A DNA stretch of 64,000 nucleotides, taken from NCBI RefSeq assembly GCF_005938085.1, contig NZ_SMZK01000004.1:93874-157873 (forward strand). Reading direction: 5' to 3'. Shown here in pieces: positions 53,092 through 63,806 of this stretch (the first letter of the stretch is position 1; each line of letters opens with the position of its first letter). The notes beneath the pieces are model-generated. The model was not told the origin of the DNA. It saw only the letters and a list, made by a program, of their open reading frames with translations, and did no database searches. The stretch comes from Haloterrigena sp. H1. GTDB lineage: Archaea; Halobacteriota; Halobacteria; Halobacteriales; Natrialbaceae. Both the position numbers and the translations under genes were made by a program.

Positions 53092-53314
53092 CGTCCCTTC
53101 TCCGACGGTCGTGAACGTCCCGATACCGTCGCTAGCTCGGTGACGAGCCGTGATCGCCACTCGGGCCGCTGGCTTCGACTGTCCGATTCGACAGCGCGAG
53201 AGACGACGCTCGGCGGCAGGACTAGCGCGGTCGCCAACTCGCCGGCACACGCGATCATACGCTCACTTGGCACACCACTTACAAAACCGTGGCGCTGGCA
53301 GGCGGCGCTCCGTC

Positions 53315-53959
53315 TCACTCCGCTCGCCGTTTTTCGACGACCCGCACGAGAACCGCCGCGAAGCCGGCGACGGTGAGGACGAACCGTTCGCCGGTTGCCG
53401 CGATGGGGAAGATCCGTTCGACGCCGGTCGCGGGCTCCTCGCGGGTTGGATCGAACCCGGTCCGGTAGTGGGTGTTCTCGGTCGTCCCGCGGGCGGTCGT
53501 CTCGGCGACGTCGCCGGCGTCGAGTTCGACGAACGTCTGGACGAGCCCGCGCTGGTCGGTCACGAGCAACGTTCCGGAGAGGTCGTAAAAGCGGTCGTGA
53601 AGCGGCCAAAAGAGGTTAACGCCGTTGAAAAAGGCGTCGAACAGGACGTGTGCGAACAGCAGCGCCGCCAGTGTGACCCACGCGACGCGCGGGGCGGCGT
53701 CGCCCCACCGCTTTCGGACGAGCGACTCCTCGCGGATCGCACCGTCCCACAACAGAACGGCCGCGGGAACGAGGACGATCCAGACGTTGTGCAACGCCGC
53801 CCGATGCGTTCCGGGGACGACGATTCCGATCAGCGTATCGAGATCGAAAAGCGCGTTCGAACCCATCACGACCAGAATCGCGCGGGTATCGAACGCGTCG
53901 GCAAGCAACGCAGTCCCGAGCAGGCCGGCGAACGCGACGTGGACGACGGTCGATGGCAC
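53315..53959 (-). CDS. DUF457 membrane protein (YdjM-like)
   Basis: 214 residues from GTG 53959 (VPSTVVHVAFAGLLGTALLA). The first helix with His, then NALFDLDTLIGIVVPGTHRA and HNVWIVLVPAAVLL carry the His/Asp pattern of DUF457 membrane-bound metal-dependent hydrolases. Four or so membrane spans. The C-terminal part has lost similarity to short family members and adds a soluble loop of about 60 residues. Function unproven. Confidence 0.7.
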   Translation of the reverse strand: MPSTVVHVAFAGLLGTALLADAFDTRAILVVMGSNALFDLDTLIGIVVPGTHRAALHNVWIVLVPAAVLLWDGAIREESLVRKRWGDAAPRVAWVTLAALLFAHVLFDAFFNGVNLFWPLHDRFYDLSGTLLVTDQRGLVQTFVELDAGDVAETTARGTTENTHYRTGFDPTREEPATGVERIFPIAATGERFVLTVAGFAAVLVRVVEKRRAE

Positions 53960-54029
53960 AGTCCCCCGACTCGAACCGTGAGGGCTTGACTGTTGGGGAC
54001 ACTGGACCCGAAAGCGTGTCGGCCCGCCC

Positions 54030-55618
54030 TCACCGATGACGTCGCGTGCGCACGTACTGCCCGAGAAACAGGAGCCCAACGAGCCCAGCCACGATCCCGA
54101 GCGAGCCGTCCTGAAGGGTCAACACGGACGCGGCGACGAACAGCGCCCCGGCGACGATGGCGTAGCCGACAGACGGATCACCGCCGCTGGTCGGCTCGAG
54201 CGGGTCAGTCCTGACGACGAGGTCGCCGCGCTCGAGCTGGCCAAAGACGGTGTCGAATCGGGCCGGGGCCCGTGCGAGGACGGGCAGTGACTCGCGGAGA
54301 TCACCGCGCACGTCCGCGACCAGCGTCTCGAGTTCGCTCTCGATGAACCCGTGGTCGACGAGAAACGAGCGCGTGACGCCGATGAAGTCGAACTCGGGAT
54401 CGAGGGTGCGACAGACACCCTCGCCGACCGTGCCGACACGCATGAGCAGCATCACGTTCGGCGGGATGCGAAACGGGAACTCGTGGAGCCGCGCGAACAG
54501 TTCGGTGATGATCTCCCGCCAGGTAATCGCCGAACGGCCCTCAAGGCTCTCGATGACCAGCTCGAGCACCCGCCGGACCTGGACCCGATCGACCGACGGA
54601 TCGAGCACCTCGAGCGCGATGAGCGTGTTCAGGAGGCCGTCGACGTCGCGGCGGACGAGGGCCCGGTAGAGCGCCGTGATGTCGGCTTGCTCTTTGTCCG
54701 TGAGCCGCTGACTCATGCCGTAATCGTAGATGACGAGCCGGCCGTCGTCGGTCACCGAGAGGTTGCCGGGATGGGGTCCGCGTGGAAGACGCCGTCGACG
54801 AGCCCCATCTTCAGGTAGGTGCGGGCGATCAACGTCGCCAGCTCGGTCGGTTCGATGCCGACCTCGGCCAGCGCGTGCTCGTCAGTGATCTTCCTTCCCT
54901 CGATATACTCCATCGCGACGACACGCTCCGAACACAGGTCGGGGTAGGTCTCCGGGACGACGATCCGATCGTTGTCTGCGAAGTTGTCGTCGATCTCCGC
55001 CATGATCGACGCTTCGCGGGCGAAGTCGAGTTCCTCGAGGATGATATCCTCGAAGTCGCCGGCGAGGTTCTCGATCGAATACCGTTGGCGCTCGTCGGCG
55101 ACCAACAGGAGCAACGGGACGAACCCCCTGATGACCCGCAGGTCGCGCTCGATCAGCGAGACGATCCCCGGCCGCCGGACCTTCAGGGCGATCCGTTCGC
55201 CCTCGTAGTCGGCGGTGTAGACGAACGCCAGCGAGCCGCCGGCGACCGGCTCGAGCGTCTCGAGATCGATAACGTCCTCGAGTTCGGACTCGACGACGGT
55301 CATCGGGTCGCCGCCCGCGTCTTCGGGCACTTCGTCCTGCAGCGTCGCGAACTCCTCGACGTACGTCGGCGGAACGATGTCCGGCCGCGTCGACAGCACC
55401 TGGCCGACCTTGATGAAGGCCGGTCCCAACTCGAGCATCGTCTCCGTGAGTCGCTGGGCGCGATCGCGGTGGACCTCGGTCGAGACCTGCCGAGACGGGC
55501 CGAACAGCAGGAACCGCCGTCGGTCCCTGAGAAATGCAATCGCGAGGGGAAAGAACTGCAGGAGAACCTGCACGTAGCGGAGATAGTAGCCCTTCATCGG
55601 TCGTCGGGGACCGAACAC
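54030..55618 (-). CDS. ABC1/AarF/UbiB-like kinase, one frameshift
   Basis: Two frames make one protein of about 529 residues. The first carries the KxGQ motif (AFIKVGQVLSTRPDIVP), the nucleotide loop VAGGSLAFVYTADYEGERIA, LKVRRPG and ends near VFHADP. The second resumes with TDDGRLVIYDYGMSQRLTDK (the DFG-like site) and ends in two membrane helices. The break is at 54760-54772, where GACCCCATCCC should read GACCCCCATCCC, restoring HADPHPGN. One C is missing, so I consider it a sequencing error. The family acts in quinone or lipid metabolism. Confidence 0.85.
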
Positions 55619-55782
55619 TCAATCGGGAGACAGTTCATACGTCGTCTTCGAACACCGGGCACAAATACGTCAGTGCTCCGGCGGGAGATACCGCCGCGAC
55701 GATCGCCGGCTACGTCGTCGGACACCGGCCGTCTCCGACCGGTCTCCGGTAGCTACTTGAGTCGACCGGATGACCGACGGGT

Positions 55783-56493
55783 ATGAGCGGACGCGGCCCG
55801 AAACGGGAGCTCGCGGAGAAGATTGCCGGGGAGATCACGCTGAGCGACGACCCTGGCGCGACGCTGCGCAAGTGGCGCACCGACTTCGACATCTCACAGA
55901 CCGATCTCGCGGCAGAACTCGAGGTCTCCTCGTCGGTCATCTCCGACTACGAGAGCGGCCGCCGAGAGAGCCCCGGCATCGGCGTCGTCGGCCGACTCGT
56001 CTCTGGACTGCTCGCGATCGACGAGCGACGCGGTGGTGAGCGTATCCGACAGTACGGTCGGGTCCTCTCGGCGGGCTTCGAGAGCGATGTGGTCTACGAC
56101 CTCCGTGAGTATGCCACCTCGATTCCACTCGCACAACTGTACGACGACCTCGAGGCGACCGAAGTGGCCTCGAGCGGCACCGACCGCGTCAGCGGCCACA
56201 CCGTCATCGACAGCATCGAGGCGATCACGCGCCTCTCGAGTGAGGAGTTCTTCCGGCTCTACGGACAGAGCACGAATCGCGTCCTCGTCTTTACCGGCGT
56301 GACCCGCGGAGAGTCGCCGCTCGTGGCGTTACGCGTCGTCAATCCGACGCCCAACGCCGTCATCCTTCACGGTATCGAGGAAGCCGATCTCTGGGATCAC
56401 GCGGCCGACCTCGCGCGGATCGACGGTTACTCGCTCGCCGTGACGAACGCACCGCTGGACGACATGCTCGAGTATCTCGTCAGTCTCGAGTAG
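55783..56493 (+). CDS. XRE-family transcription regulator
   Basis: 236 residues. Helix-turn-helix FDISQTDLAAELEVSSSVIS at about 35-60, followed by the archaeal regulator domain with FYR-like repeats (EEFFRLYGQSTNRVLVFTGV, NAVILHGIEEADLWDHAADL). It is the haloarchaeal putative HTH-type regulator with a conserved ligand-like C-terminal domain. Divergent from the ABC1 kinase gene. Its targets are unknown. Confidence 0.85.
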   Translation: MSGRGPKRELAEKIAGEITLSDDPGATLRKWRTDFDISQTDLAAELEVSSSVISDYESGRRESPGIGVVGRLVSGLLAIDERRGGERIRQYGRVLSAGFESDVVYDLREYATSIPLAQLYDDLEATEVASSGTDRVSGHTVIDSIEAITRLSSEEFFRLYGQSTNRVLVFTGVTRGESPLVALRVVNPTPNAVILHGIEEADLWDHAADLARIDGYSLAVTNAPLDDMLEYLVSLE

Positions 56494-56679
56494 TCACGGG
56501 ACACCGCGAGACATTGGTTTTGAAGCCTGGATCGGTGGGACCGAGTGTGCAGTGACAGTGACCGGCAGTAGCGACACGCTGTCGTTCGACCACTGGACGA
56601 GCGACTGGCTGTCGTCGGCTCGAGTACGTCGCGAAAAAACGGCTTAACGAATCAGTCCCGATGGACGCGATCAGCGATC

Positions 56680-57539
56680 TCAGTAGAACTCGCGGACGAG
56701 GTCCATCGCGTCGTCGGGCGCGCCGTCGGGAATCTCGGACATGTCCTCGGTGACGCCGTGTTTCTCGTGGTACGGCACGGAGTTTTCGTCCTGGTACATG
56801 ACGCCCTGGTACTCCTTGTCGCTGTCGAGGATGACTTCCTTGGCGGCCTCGTAGTCGGTCGGGTCGTGGTCCTCTTCCTGAAGATCGACGAGGTTGTCGC
56901 GGAAGTAGTCGTAGGTGTCGACGTCGTTGAACGTGACACACGGGCTGAAGACGTTGACGAAGCCGAAGCCGTCGTGTTCGATCGCCTTCTGGACGATTTC
57001 AGCGTGGCGCATCGCGTCGGAGCTAAAGGACTGCGCGATGAAAGAGGCGCCGGAGGCAAGCGCCAGTGCAAGCGGGTTGACCGGCGACTGTTTGGTACCT
57101 TCGGGGTCGTTGAGGTCTCGAAGTCCGACCGCGAAGTCGGCGAGGCCTGTCCCTTCGTCAGCCCGTAGATGCGGTTGTCCATGACACAGTAGGTCATGTC
57201 GACGTTCCGGCGAACGGCGTGGACGAAGTGACCGGCACCGATCGAGTACCGTCACCGTCGCCGCCGGCGACCATCACTTCGATGTCGGGACGGGCCATCT
57301 TGACGCCGTACCGACCGGGAGCGCACGGCCGTGAACCCCGTGGAGGGCGTAGCTGTGCATGTAGGTCCCGATCTTGCCGGAACAGCCGATCCCGGCCACC
57401 ACGAAGGTGTTGTCGGGGTCGTTGCCGGTGTTCGCGAGGCTTTCATCATGCCGTTCATCGTCCCGAAGTCGCCGCATCCAGGACACCAGGTCGGCTGCTT
57501 GTCGGATTTGAAGTCGGTGAATCGTACGTCGGAGCTCAT
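56680..57539 (-). CDS. korB: 2-oxoacid:ferredoxin oxidoreductase beta subunit, several frameshifts
   Basis: Pieces in three frames join into one protein of about 287 residues: MSSDVRFTDFKSDKQPTWCP and GCGDFGTMNGMMK (thiamine-diphosphate subunit start), NTFVVAGIGCSGKIGTYMHS, MTYCVMDNRIYGLTKGQ and NPLALALASGASFIAQSFSS to DLVREFY. At least four one-base losses (near 57443, 57315, 57255 and 57110) break it, each in a C or G run. Together with korA it decarboxylates a 2-oxoacid, passing electrons to ferredoxin. It follows korA with a four-base overlap. Probably intact in the organism. Confidence 0.88.
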
Positions 57540-59287
57540 TGTGCTGGCACCTCTTCGGAGAGTTTCGCGGTAATCTCGTCTGCGAGTTCGTCCGCCTTGA
57601 AGCGGACGCCGGTGTACTTGTTAATGCGTTTCACGCGGTAAGCACGTCGTGTTCGATCAGGTCGGCGAACTGTCCGTTCGCGTTACACTCGACGACGATC
57701 GTCTCGTCGGCGGCCTCGATCTCATCGGAGAGGTCCGGCCGTGGGAAGATGTAGGGCACCGAGATGACGCGGACGTCGATGCCGTCCTCCTCGAGATACT
57801 CGAGCGCTTCGGCGAGTGCGCCCTCGTTGGAACCCCAGGATATGACGAGGTTGTCGGCGTCTTCGTCGCCGAACTCGCGGTAGTCCCAGTCCTCTCGTTC
57901 GCGGGCCGTCTCGACCTTGCGGTTGCGCTTGTCGACCTGGTGGACGCGTTCGTCTTCGTCTTCGGTTCGGCGGCCGAGTTCGTCGTGCTCGAGGCCCGTG
58001 CTCATGTGTGCACCGTCGGTCATGCCGGGGATGGCACGCGGGCTGATGCCGTCGTCGGTGACGGCGTGGGCGCGGAAGTGACCCTGTGCGTCGAGCCACT
58101 CGTCGACATCGTCCTCGTCGACGAGTTTGCCGCGGTCGATCTCGACTGCGTCCATGTCGAAGGCCTCCGGCGGGAACGTCTGTTCGGTGACGGACATCGC
58201 CAGGTCGGAAACCAGGAACACGGGTCTGGTACTTTTCAGCAAGGTTGAACGCCTCGACGGTCTTCCAGAAACACTCGTCGATCGACGTCGGCGCGACGAC
58301 AAAGCGTGGGACTTCGCCGTGCCACCGTACAGGGCCATGTTGGTCGCCCTGTTCCTGTTTCGTCGGCATCCCCGTCGAGGGGCCCGAGCGCTGAACGTCG
58401 GCGATGACCAGCGGCGTCTCGCTGGTCGCGACCAGTCCGAACGTCTCGGTCATGAGGTCGATCCCCGCGCCGGATGTCGCGGTCATCGATCGGGCACCGG
58501 CGCGTGCGCCACCGAGTGCCATGTTGATCGCCGAGAGTTCGTCTTCGGCCTGCACGACGTGACCGCCGTACTCTTCGATCCGCCCTGTCAGGTACTCCAT
58601 GATGGAGGTCGCGGGTGTGATCGGATAGCCGGCGTAGAACCGACAGCCGGCGGCGAGTGCACCCATACCGACCGCCTCGTTGCCGTTGAGGAGGACGTAG
58701 TCGTTGTCGGTCGTCTCGAGGTTGTAGCCGAGGTGATCGAGGTCGTAGTTCTCCTGGACGTACTCCTGACCTGCCCGGGCAGCCTCTTTGTTGTTCTCGA
58801 CGATCTTCGAGCCCTTGCCACCGAAGCGCTTCTCTAGGGCTTCGTCGAGGTACTCGACGTCGAAGCCGGTGATCTCACACGCCGCACCGAGCGCGACGAT
58901 GTTGCGCATGATCGCGCCGCCGGCTTCCTCGGCCAGCGACTTCAGTGGGACGTCGACCGCCGTCATCTCCTCGGGAATCTCGGCCTCCCACGAGCGCTCG
59001 CCGTCGTAGATGATGGCGCTGCCTTCGTGGAGTTCGTCGAGGTTCTCGTCGATGGTACGCTGTGTCAGCGCGACGAGGATGTCGAGACGGTCGACGACGC
59101 TTTGCACCTGGTCGACCGACGTGCGAATCTTGTAGGCGGTGTAGCCACCTCGGATTCGCGATGCGAAGTCTTTCGACGTGAATACGTGCCGTCCGGCTCG
59201 GGCAAGTGCCTGAGCGAAGATTTTCCCGGTGGAGTCGATACCGTCTCCGGCTTCGCCACCGACCGCCCAGTTGAGATCCTCAGCCAT
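57536..59287 (-). CDS. korA: 2-oxoacid:ferredoxin oxidoreductase alpha subunit, frameshifted
   Basis: About 583 residues when repaired. The gamma-like N-terminus comes first (WAVGGEAGDGIDSTGKIFAQ, SRIRGGYTAYKIR), then the alpha domain (CRFYAGYPITPATSIMEYLT, SATSGAGIDLM-like, SGPSTGMPTKQEQGDQ) and a C-terminal part in another frame ending ANGQFADLIEHDVLT. Frame breaks near 58330, 58225 and 57635, the last turning ...LTRVKRIN into a stop. This is the fused alpha-gamma subunit usual in haloarchaea. ATG at 59287; MAEDLNW start. Confidence 0.88.
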
Positions 59288-59558
59288 GTTGTCCTGAGCC
59301 TTACCCCCCATAAATGAAAAGGCTTCTGAAACCCCAACAGAACCACCGCAACAGCGCTCGAGCCGTTTGGTGTCCAATGACACTAAATTAATTGTTTCAT
59401 ACTATTGCCGAAACAACTAGCGGGAGAAAGAAATAGCCGACGAAAAGGGAGGATTTGGTTTCGCAGCGCGCATTCCAATACATCTAGACGAACGCAACTG
59501 TTGATAGCGTTGTGGGCGAAACGGAACGTCTTTTCAATCGGCCACTCAACCGGTTCAT

Positions 59559-60193
59559 ATGGAGGGGACGCCAGTCACCGTCGCATCAGTCAGCGAAGTC
59601 GGTCCCGGTACCGTCGCACTCGAGCTCGAAACACCCGCAGACTTCGACGCCCAGCCGGGCCAGTTCGTCTTGCTCCGGGCCGAGCCCGACGACGAGGTGC
59701 TCTCACGCCACTACACGCTCTCGTCGTCGTCCGTCGAGGAGACGTTCGAACTCACCGTCGGCATCGATCCTGACGGGGACCTCTCGCCGTGGCTGGCCGA
59801 CCTCGGGGTGGCGAAACGGTTGCCATCGACGGGCCGTTCGGCCGGACCACCTACGACGGTGACGACGTGGTCGCCGTCGCCGGCGTCCCGGCGGCGGCGC
59901 GGCGCGGTCGCGATCGCCGAAGCGGCACAGGACGCTGGCCACGACGCCGTCGTGATCTATCAGGACGACGACCCTGCACACGAAGCCCGACTCGAGGCAC
60001 TCGAAAACGCGGCGCGACGGTCACGATCGTCGACGAAGATGCGGACGCTGAACTGGCAGACGCCGTTGTGACCCACCGCGAGGACGGCCAGCTGTATGCG
60101 TTCGGTTTCGACGATTTCGTCACGACTGTCGCCGACACGATCGAACGCGACGGCGGTGATCCCGACGACGCGCTGATCGAGAACTTCGGATAG
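59559..60193 (+). CDS. FAD-binding oxidoreductase, ferredoxin-NADP reductase type, frameshifted
   Basis: About 212 residues after repair. The FAD part VTVASVSEVGPGTVALELET, QPGQFVLLRAEP and LSRHYTLSSSS (RxYT/S-type flavin motif) lies in the first frame to about 59800. Then VAIDGPFGRTTYDGDDVVAV, AIAEAAQDAGHDAVVIYQDD and VTIVDEDADAELADAVVTHR follow in alternating frames to IENFG. At least three single-base losses. The NAD-binding half is short. Electron partner unknown. Confidence 0.75.
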
Positions 60194-60443
60194 CACTGTC
60201 CGAGCTCGCAGCGTCCCCACTTTCGATTGTCGGTGGACGTTGCTAATGATAGACATTCCGACAAGACACCAGAGCCACAGCTCACGGTCAGTAGACTCTC
60301 CACGTGTATCTCGTCGCAGACGCGGTAGCCGCGTTTGGCATCACTGAGCCGGACCCCTGTCCGGCAGTGCTGGTGGTCCCGTGATCACCCTGCGGTCGGG
60401 CCGGGACAGCGTGACAGCAGCCCGTCTCAACCACCGACGGCTG
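60194..60443. other. Intergenic region, nothing recognised
   Basis: About 250 bases between two convergent genes. No frame, RNA or repeat stands out. Confidence 0.5.
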
Positions 60444-60830
60444 TCAGTGTTCGACGAATTCCACGAGAATGCCGCCGGTGTCTTTCGGATGGAGGAACGC
60501 AACCGAGTGGCTCCACGCGCCCGGGCGTGGCTCCTCGTCGATGAGCGTCACGTCGTGGTCGCGTGCCGTCTCGAGGGCGGCCTCGATGTCGTCGGTCGCG
60601 AGCGCGAGGTGGTGGATGCCCGCGCCGCCGTCCTCGAGATAGCGCGCGATCGTGCTGTCGTCCTCGAGCGGCTCGAGCAGCTCGAAGTAGCCATTGCCAC
60701 AGTCGAGAAAGACGACGCGCATGCCGTCGAACTCCTCTTCGTGGGCGACCTCGAGACCGAAGAGATCACCGTACAGTTCCGCGAGTGCCTGTGCGTCGTC
60801 GGTCGCGATGCCGGCGTGATCGAAGTGCAT
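60444..60830 (-). CDS. mce: Methylmalonyl-CoA epimerase
   Basis: 128 residues, vicinal-oxygen-chelate fold with two beta-alpha-beta repeats. HFDHAGIATDD carries the first metal ligand, GAGIHHLALATDDIEAALE the second, and GGILVEFVEH the last Glu. It interconverts the two methylmalonyl-CoA epimers for the mutase encoded nearby. Among the few genes after 54 kb without a frameshift. Confidence 0.92.
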   Translation of the reverse strand: MHFDHAGIATDDAQALAELYGDLFGLEVAHEEEFDGMRVVFLDCGNGYFELLEPLEDDSTIARYLEDGGAGIHHLALATDDIEAALETARDHDVTLIDEEPRPGAWSHSVAFLHPKDTGGILVEFVEH

Positions 60831-61100
60831 CAGGCTGTGTTCCTCGTGGCGACTGCGTTATTGTTGTGATTCGCCGTCGAATCGAACCCGGCGTCGATCA
60901 GAGAAGAACGCAGATCCATAAGTTAACGCACGCGGGAGTGACGAGCAGGTGGACCGTCCGTGTCCAAATGGTAGCTTCGACGCCTCGCTTGGTGTCTTCA
61001 TCCGGTTCATCGCTGATACGGTCTGCTGTCCCGATGTTCCGGCGTACCCGCTACCCGTCCTGCGGGTGCGCCGGAACCCACCGACAGGAGTCCGTATGAC

Positions 61101-61413
61101 TCATTGATAGTCCGGATCGATGCCATCGACCAGCCAGTCGACGAAACTGCAGTGTCAGAATCGCCGAATCGAGAATGACGCTCGAGCGGACCATGCCTGC
61201 GTCCTGATAGTGTTGTTGTCCCTCCCGCATGACGCGCTGCTCGTCGTCGCTGAGTAGTTTCAGATCCCGCATGTCGACGAGGACGCCGAACTCGTCGGGC
61301 GAACTCCGAAGCGCCGCTCGAGAGTCGGCGGCCCACTCACGGAGTTCTTCCTCGTCCATCTTCCCGGCAAAAGTAATCTGAAAGCCGAAATCCGTCTGTT
61401 CAATGGTATACAT
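61101..61413 (-). CDS. STAS/SpoIIAA-like protein, one frameshift
   Basis: About 104 residues. MYTIEQTDFGFQITFAGKMD, FGVLVDMRDLKLLSDDEQRV and REGQQHYQDAGMVRSSVILD are typical of STAS-like (SpoIIAA, DUF3478-type) domains. A frame change near 61150 restores the likely end LQFVDWLVDGIDPDYQ with a stop at 61101. Single-domain proteins of this kind may bind lipids or small molecules. The exact role is unknown. Confidence 0.65.
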
Positions 61414-61631
61414 TAGTGAACTATGTTGGCGTGACGAAATTTGACAGTATTACCGTTGCGGTATCCGTCGTTACATGTTCGCTGTCCTATAAAACGGCCG
61501 ATCGGAAGAGACAGTACCAACGAATAACGGTTGGCAGGACTCGACACCAGCCCCGTCCGATAGCCCACAGTTGGGTGTACAGACGACCAGTCGCGGTGAC
61601 TCGGTCGTGGACTGCGCTCGCAGTCGTCCCG

Positions 61632-63310
61632 TTAGACCGCGCTGCCGGCTGGTACTCGCCGAACTCGTCGCGCAGGACGTTACAGATCTCGCCGACCGTC
61701 GCGTAGGTTTTGACGGCGTCGATGATGTACGGCATCAGGTTCTGGTCGCTCTGGGCGGCGTCCCGCAGGGCCTCAAGTGCCGCGTCGACTGCCTCGTCGT
61801 CGCGATCCGCGCGCGTCTCCTCGAGACTGTCGATCTGGCGTTGCTGGTCTTCCTCGGTGACCTCTTCGACGTCCATCTCGGGTTCTTCATCCTCGATTTC
61901 GAACTCGTTGACGCCGACGATGATCCGGTCTTTCTCCTCGATTTCGCGCTGGCGGTCGAAGGCCGTATCCTGGATCTGACGCTGGACCCACTGTTGTTCG
62001 ACGGCGTCGAGCATGCCGCCGCGTTCTTCGACTTCGTCCAGAATCTCGTAGGCTTCTTCTTCGACCTCGTCGGTCAGGGATTCGACGTAATAGCTGCCCG
62101 CAAGCGGGTCGATGGTGTCGGCTGCGCCGGACTCGTGGCCGAGGATCTGCTGGGTGCGCAGCGCCGTGCGGACGGATTCTTCGGTCGGCAGCGCGAGTGC
62201 CTCGTCCTTGCCGTTGGTGTGGAGACTCTGGGTGCCCCGAGGACGGCCGCGAGCGCCTGATAGGCGACGCGGACGACGTTGTTCTCGATCTGCTGGGCGG
62301 TCAGCATCGAGCCAGCGGTCTGGGTGTGGAACTTGAGCTGTTTGGACTTGGGATCGTCCGGGTCGAAGCGCTCGTCGATGATGTCGTGCCACATCCGACG
62401 GGCGCGCGGAACTTCGCGACCTCCTCGAAGATGTTTTGTGGCCGTTGAAGAAGAACGAGAGCTGGGGCGCAAAGTCGTCGACGTCGAGGCCGGCCTCGAT
62501 CGCCGTCTCGACGTACTCGATGCCGTTACCCAGCGTGAAGGCGAGTTCCTGGGCCGCGGTCGAGCCGGCCTCGCGGATGTGGTAGCCCGAGATCGAGATC
62601 GTGTTGAACTTCGGCGTCTCCTCGGCACAGAACTCGAAGATGTCCGTGATGATCCGCATCGACGATTCCGGCGGGTAGATGTAGGTGTTGCGTGCGATGT
62701 ATTCTTTCAGAATGTCGTTCTGGATCGTCCCTCGGAGTTCCTCGCGGTCGACGCCCTGCTGGTCGCCGACAGCGATGTACATCGCAGCAGCAGCACCGAC
62801 GCGCGCGTTGATCGTCATCGAGGTCGAGACCTCATCGAGCGGAATGCCGTCGAAGACCGTCTCCATGTCCTCGAGCGAGTCGATCGCGACGCCGGCCTTG
62901 CCGACTTCGCCGGCGGCCATGTCGGCGTCGGAGTCGTAGCCCATCTGGGTCGGCAGGTCGAAGGCCATCGAGAGGCCGGTCTGACCCTGATCGAGCAGGT
63001 AGTGATAGCGCTCGTTGGTGTCTTCGGGGTCGAGAAGCCGGCGTACTGGCGCATCGTCCAGAGGCGACCGCGGTAGCCCGTCGAGTAGACACCGCGCGTG
63101 TACGGCGGCTCGCCGGGTTGCCGAGATCCTCCTCGTAGTCGAGATCGTCGACGTCCGCCGGGGTGTAGAGCCGATCGACTTCCTGGCCACCCGTATCGGT
63201 CGTAAACGTTTCCTTGCGTTCGCCGAAGCGGTCGAGGACGGTTCTACCTCTTCCTCGTGCCACTCCTCCTTGCTGGCACGGATCTCCTCGAGTTCGTCGG
63301 GATCGAACAT
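61632..63310 (-). CDS. mcmA1: Methylmalonyl-CoA mutase large (catalytic) subunit, frameshifted
   Basis: About 560 residues after repair. The substrate domain is clear: RYHYLLDQGQTGLSMAFDLP, TQMGYDSD, MTINARVGAAAAMYIAVGDQ, SSMRIITDIFEFCAEE, ISISGYHIREAGSTAAQELA, FTLGNGIEYVE, then FHTQTAGSMLTAQQIENNVV and NGKDEALALPTE. The cobalamin domain is absent, as in archaea where it is a separate protein. At least five single-base losses, including the last codons (EYQPGSAV read out of frame). Converts methylmalonyl-CoA to succinyl-CoA. ATG at 63310. Confidence 0.9.
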
Positions 63311-63394
63311 TATCGAAAGCGTGGACGGCACGGGGCTTGAACTTTGATGAACACGGCCAGGGACGTGTCGTGTCGCTGAATAGAACAGAGCGGG

Positions 63395-63721
63395 TTAGAC
63401 GGTATCGTCCGGCTCGTGTCGGGCGGCCATCCGCGACGCTTCCTCGGCGTAGCGAGCTTGCGTGTCGGGGTCGTCGACGGACCCGAGTGCCTCGGGCGGG
63501 ACGCACAACCCGGCCTTGGTCTCGCGAACTGGGCCCGAAAAGCTCGTCAGTGCCGCTCACGGCGATGATAGCGCCGGCCGTCTTCGTCGCGTACACGAGG
63601 ATGATAATGTTGAGTTCGTCGTCCCCGTAGTTCGCTCGACGAGCCAGACGCGAACATCGTCCGCTTCGTCGCTGTCGGCGTGTTCGGTTCCGGTCGCACC
63701 CTCTGAGCCGTTCGCGGTCAT
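63395..63721 (-). CDS. Small haloarchaeal protein, frameshifted
   Basis: About 109 codons. The start MTANGSEGATGTEHADSDEA, then DDVRVWLVER and, in another frame, NIIILVYATKTAG-like sequence; the end reads ARYAEEASRMAARHEPDDTV. At least two frame changes. The central DELNIIILVYAT strand pattern looks like a small beta domain. I do not recognise the family. It is directly upstream of the mutase gene, same strand. Confidence 0.5.
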
Positions 63722-63806
63722 GACTGTTGTTTCTCCTCCCCCATCCGTTATGTGTTGTGGCGTCGACGACCTAGCCGGCGCAGCGCCGTTGGAGGCGGTC
63801 CCATCG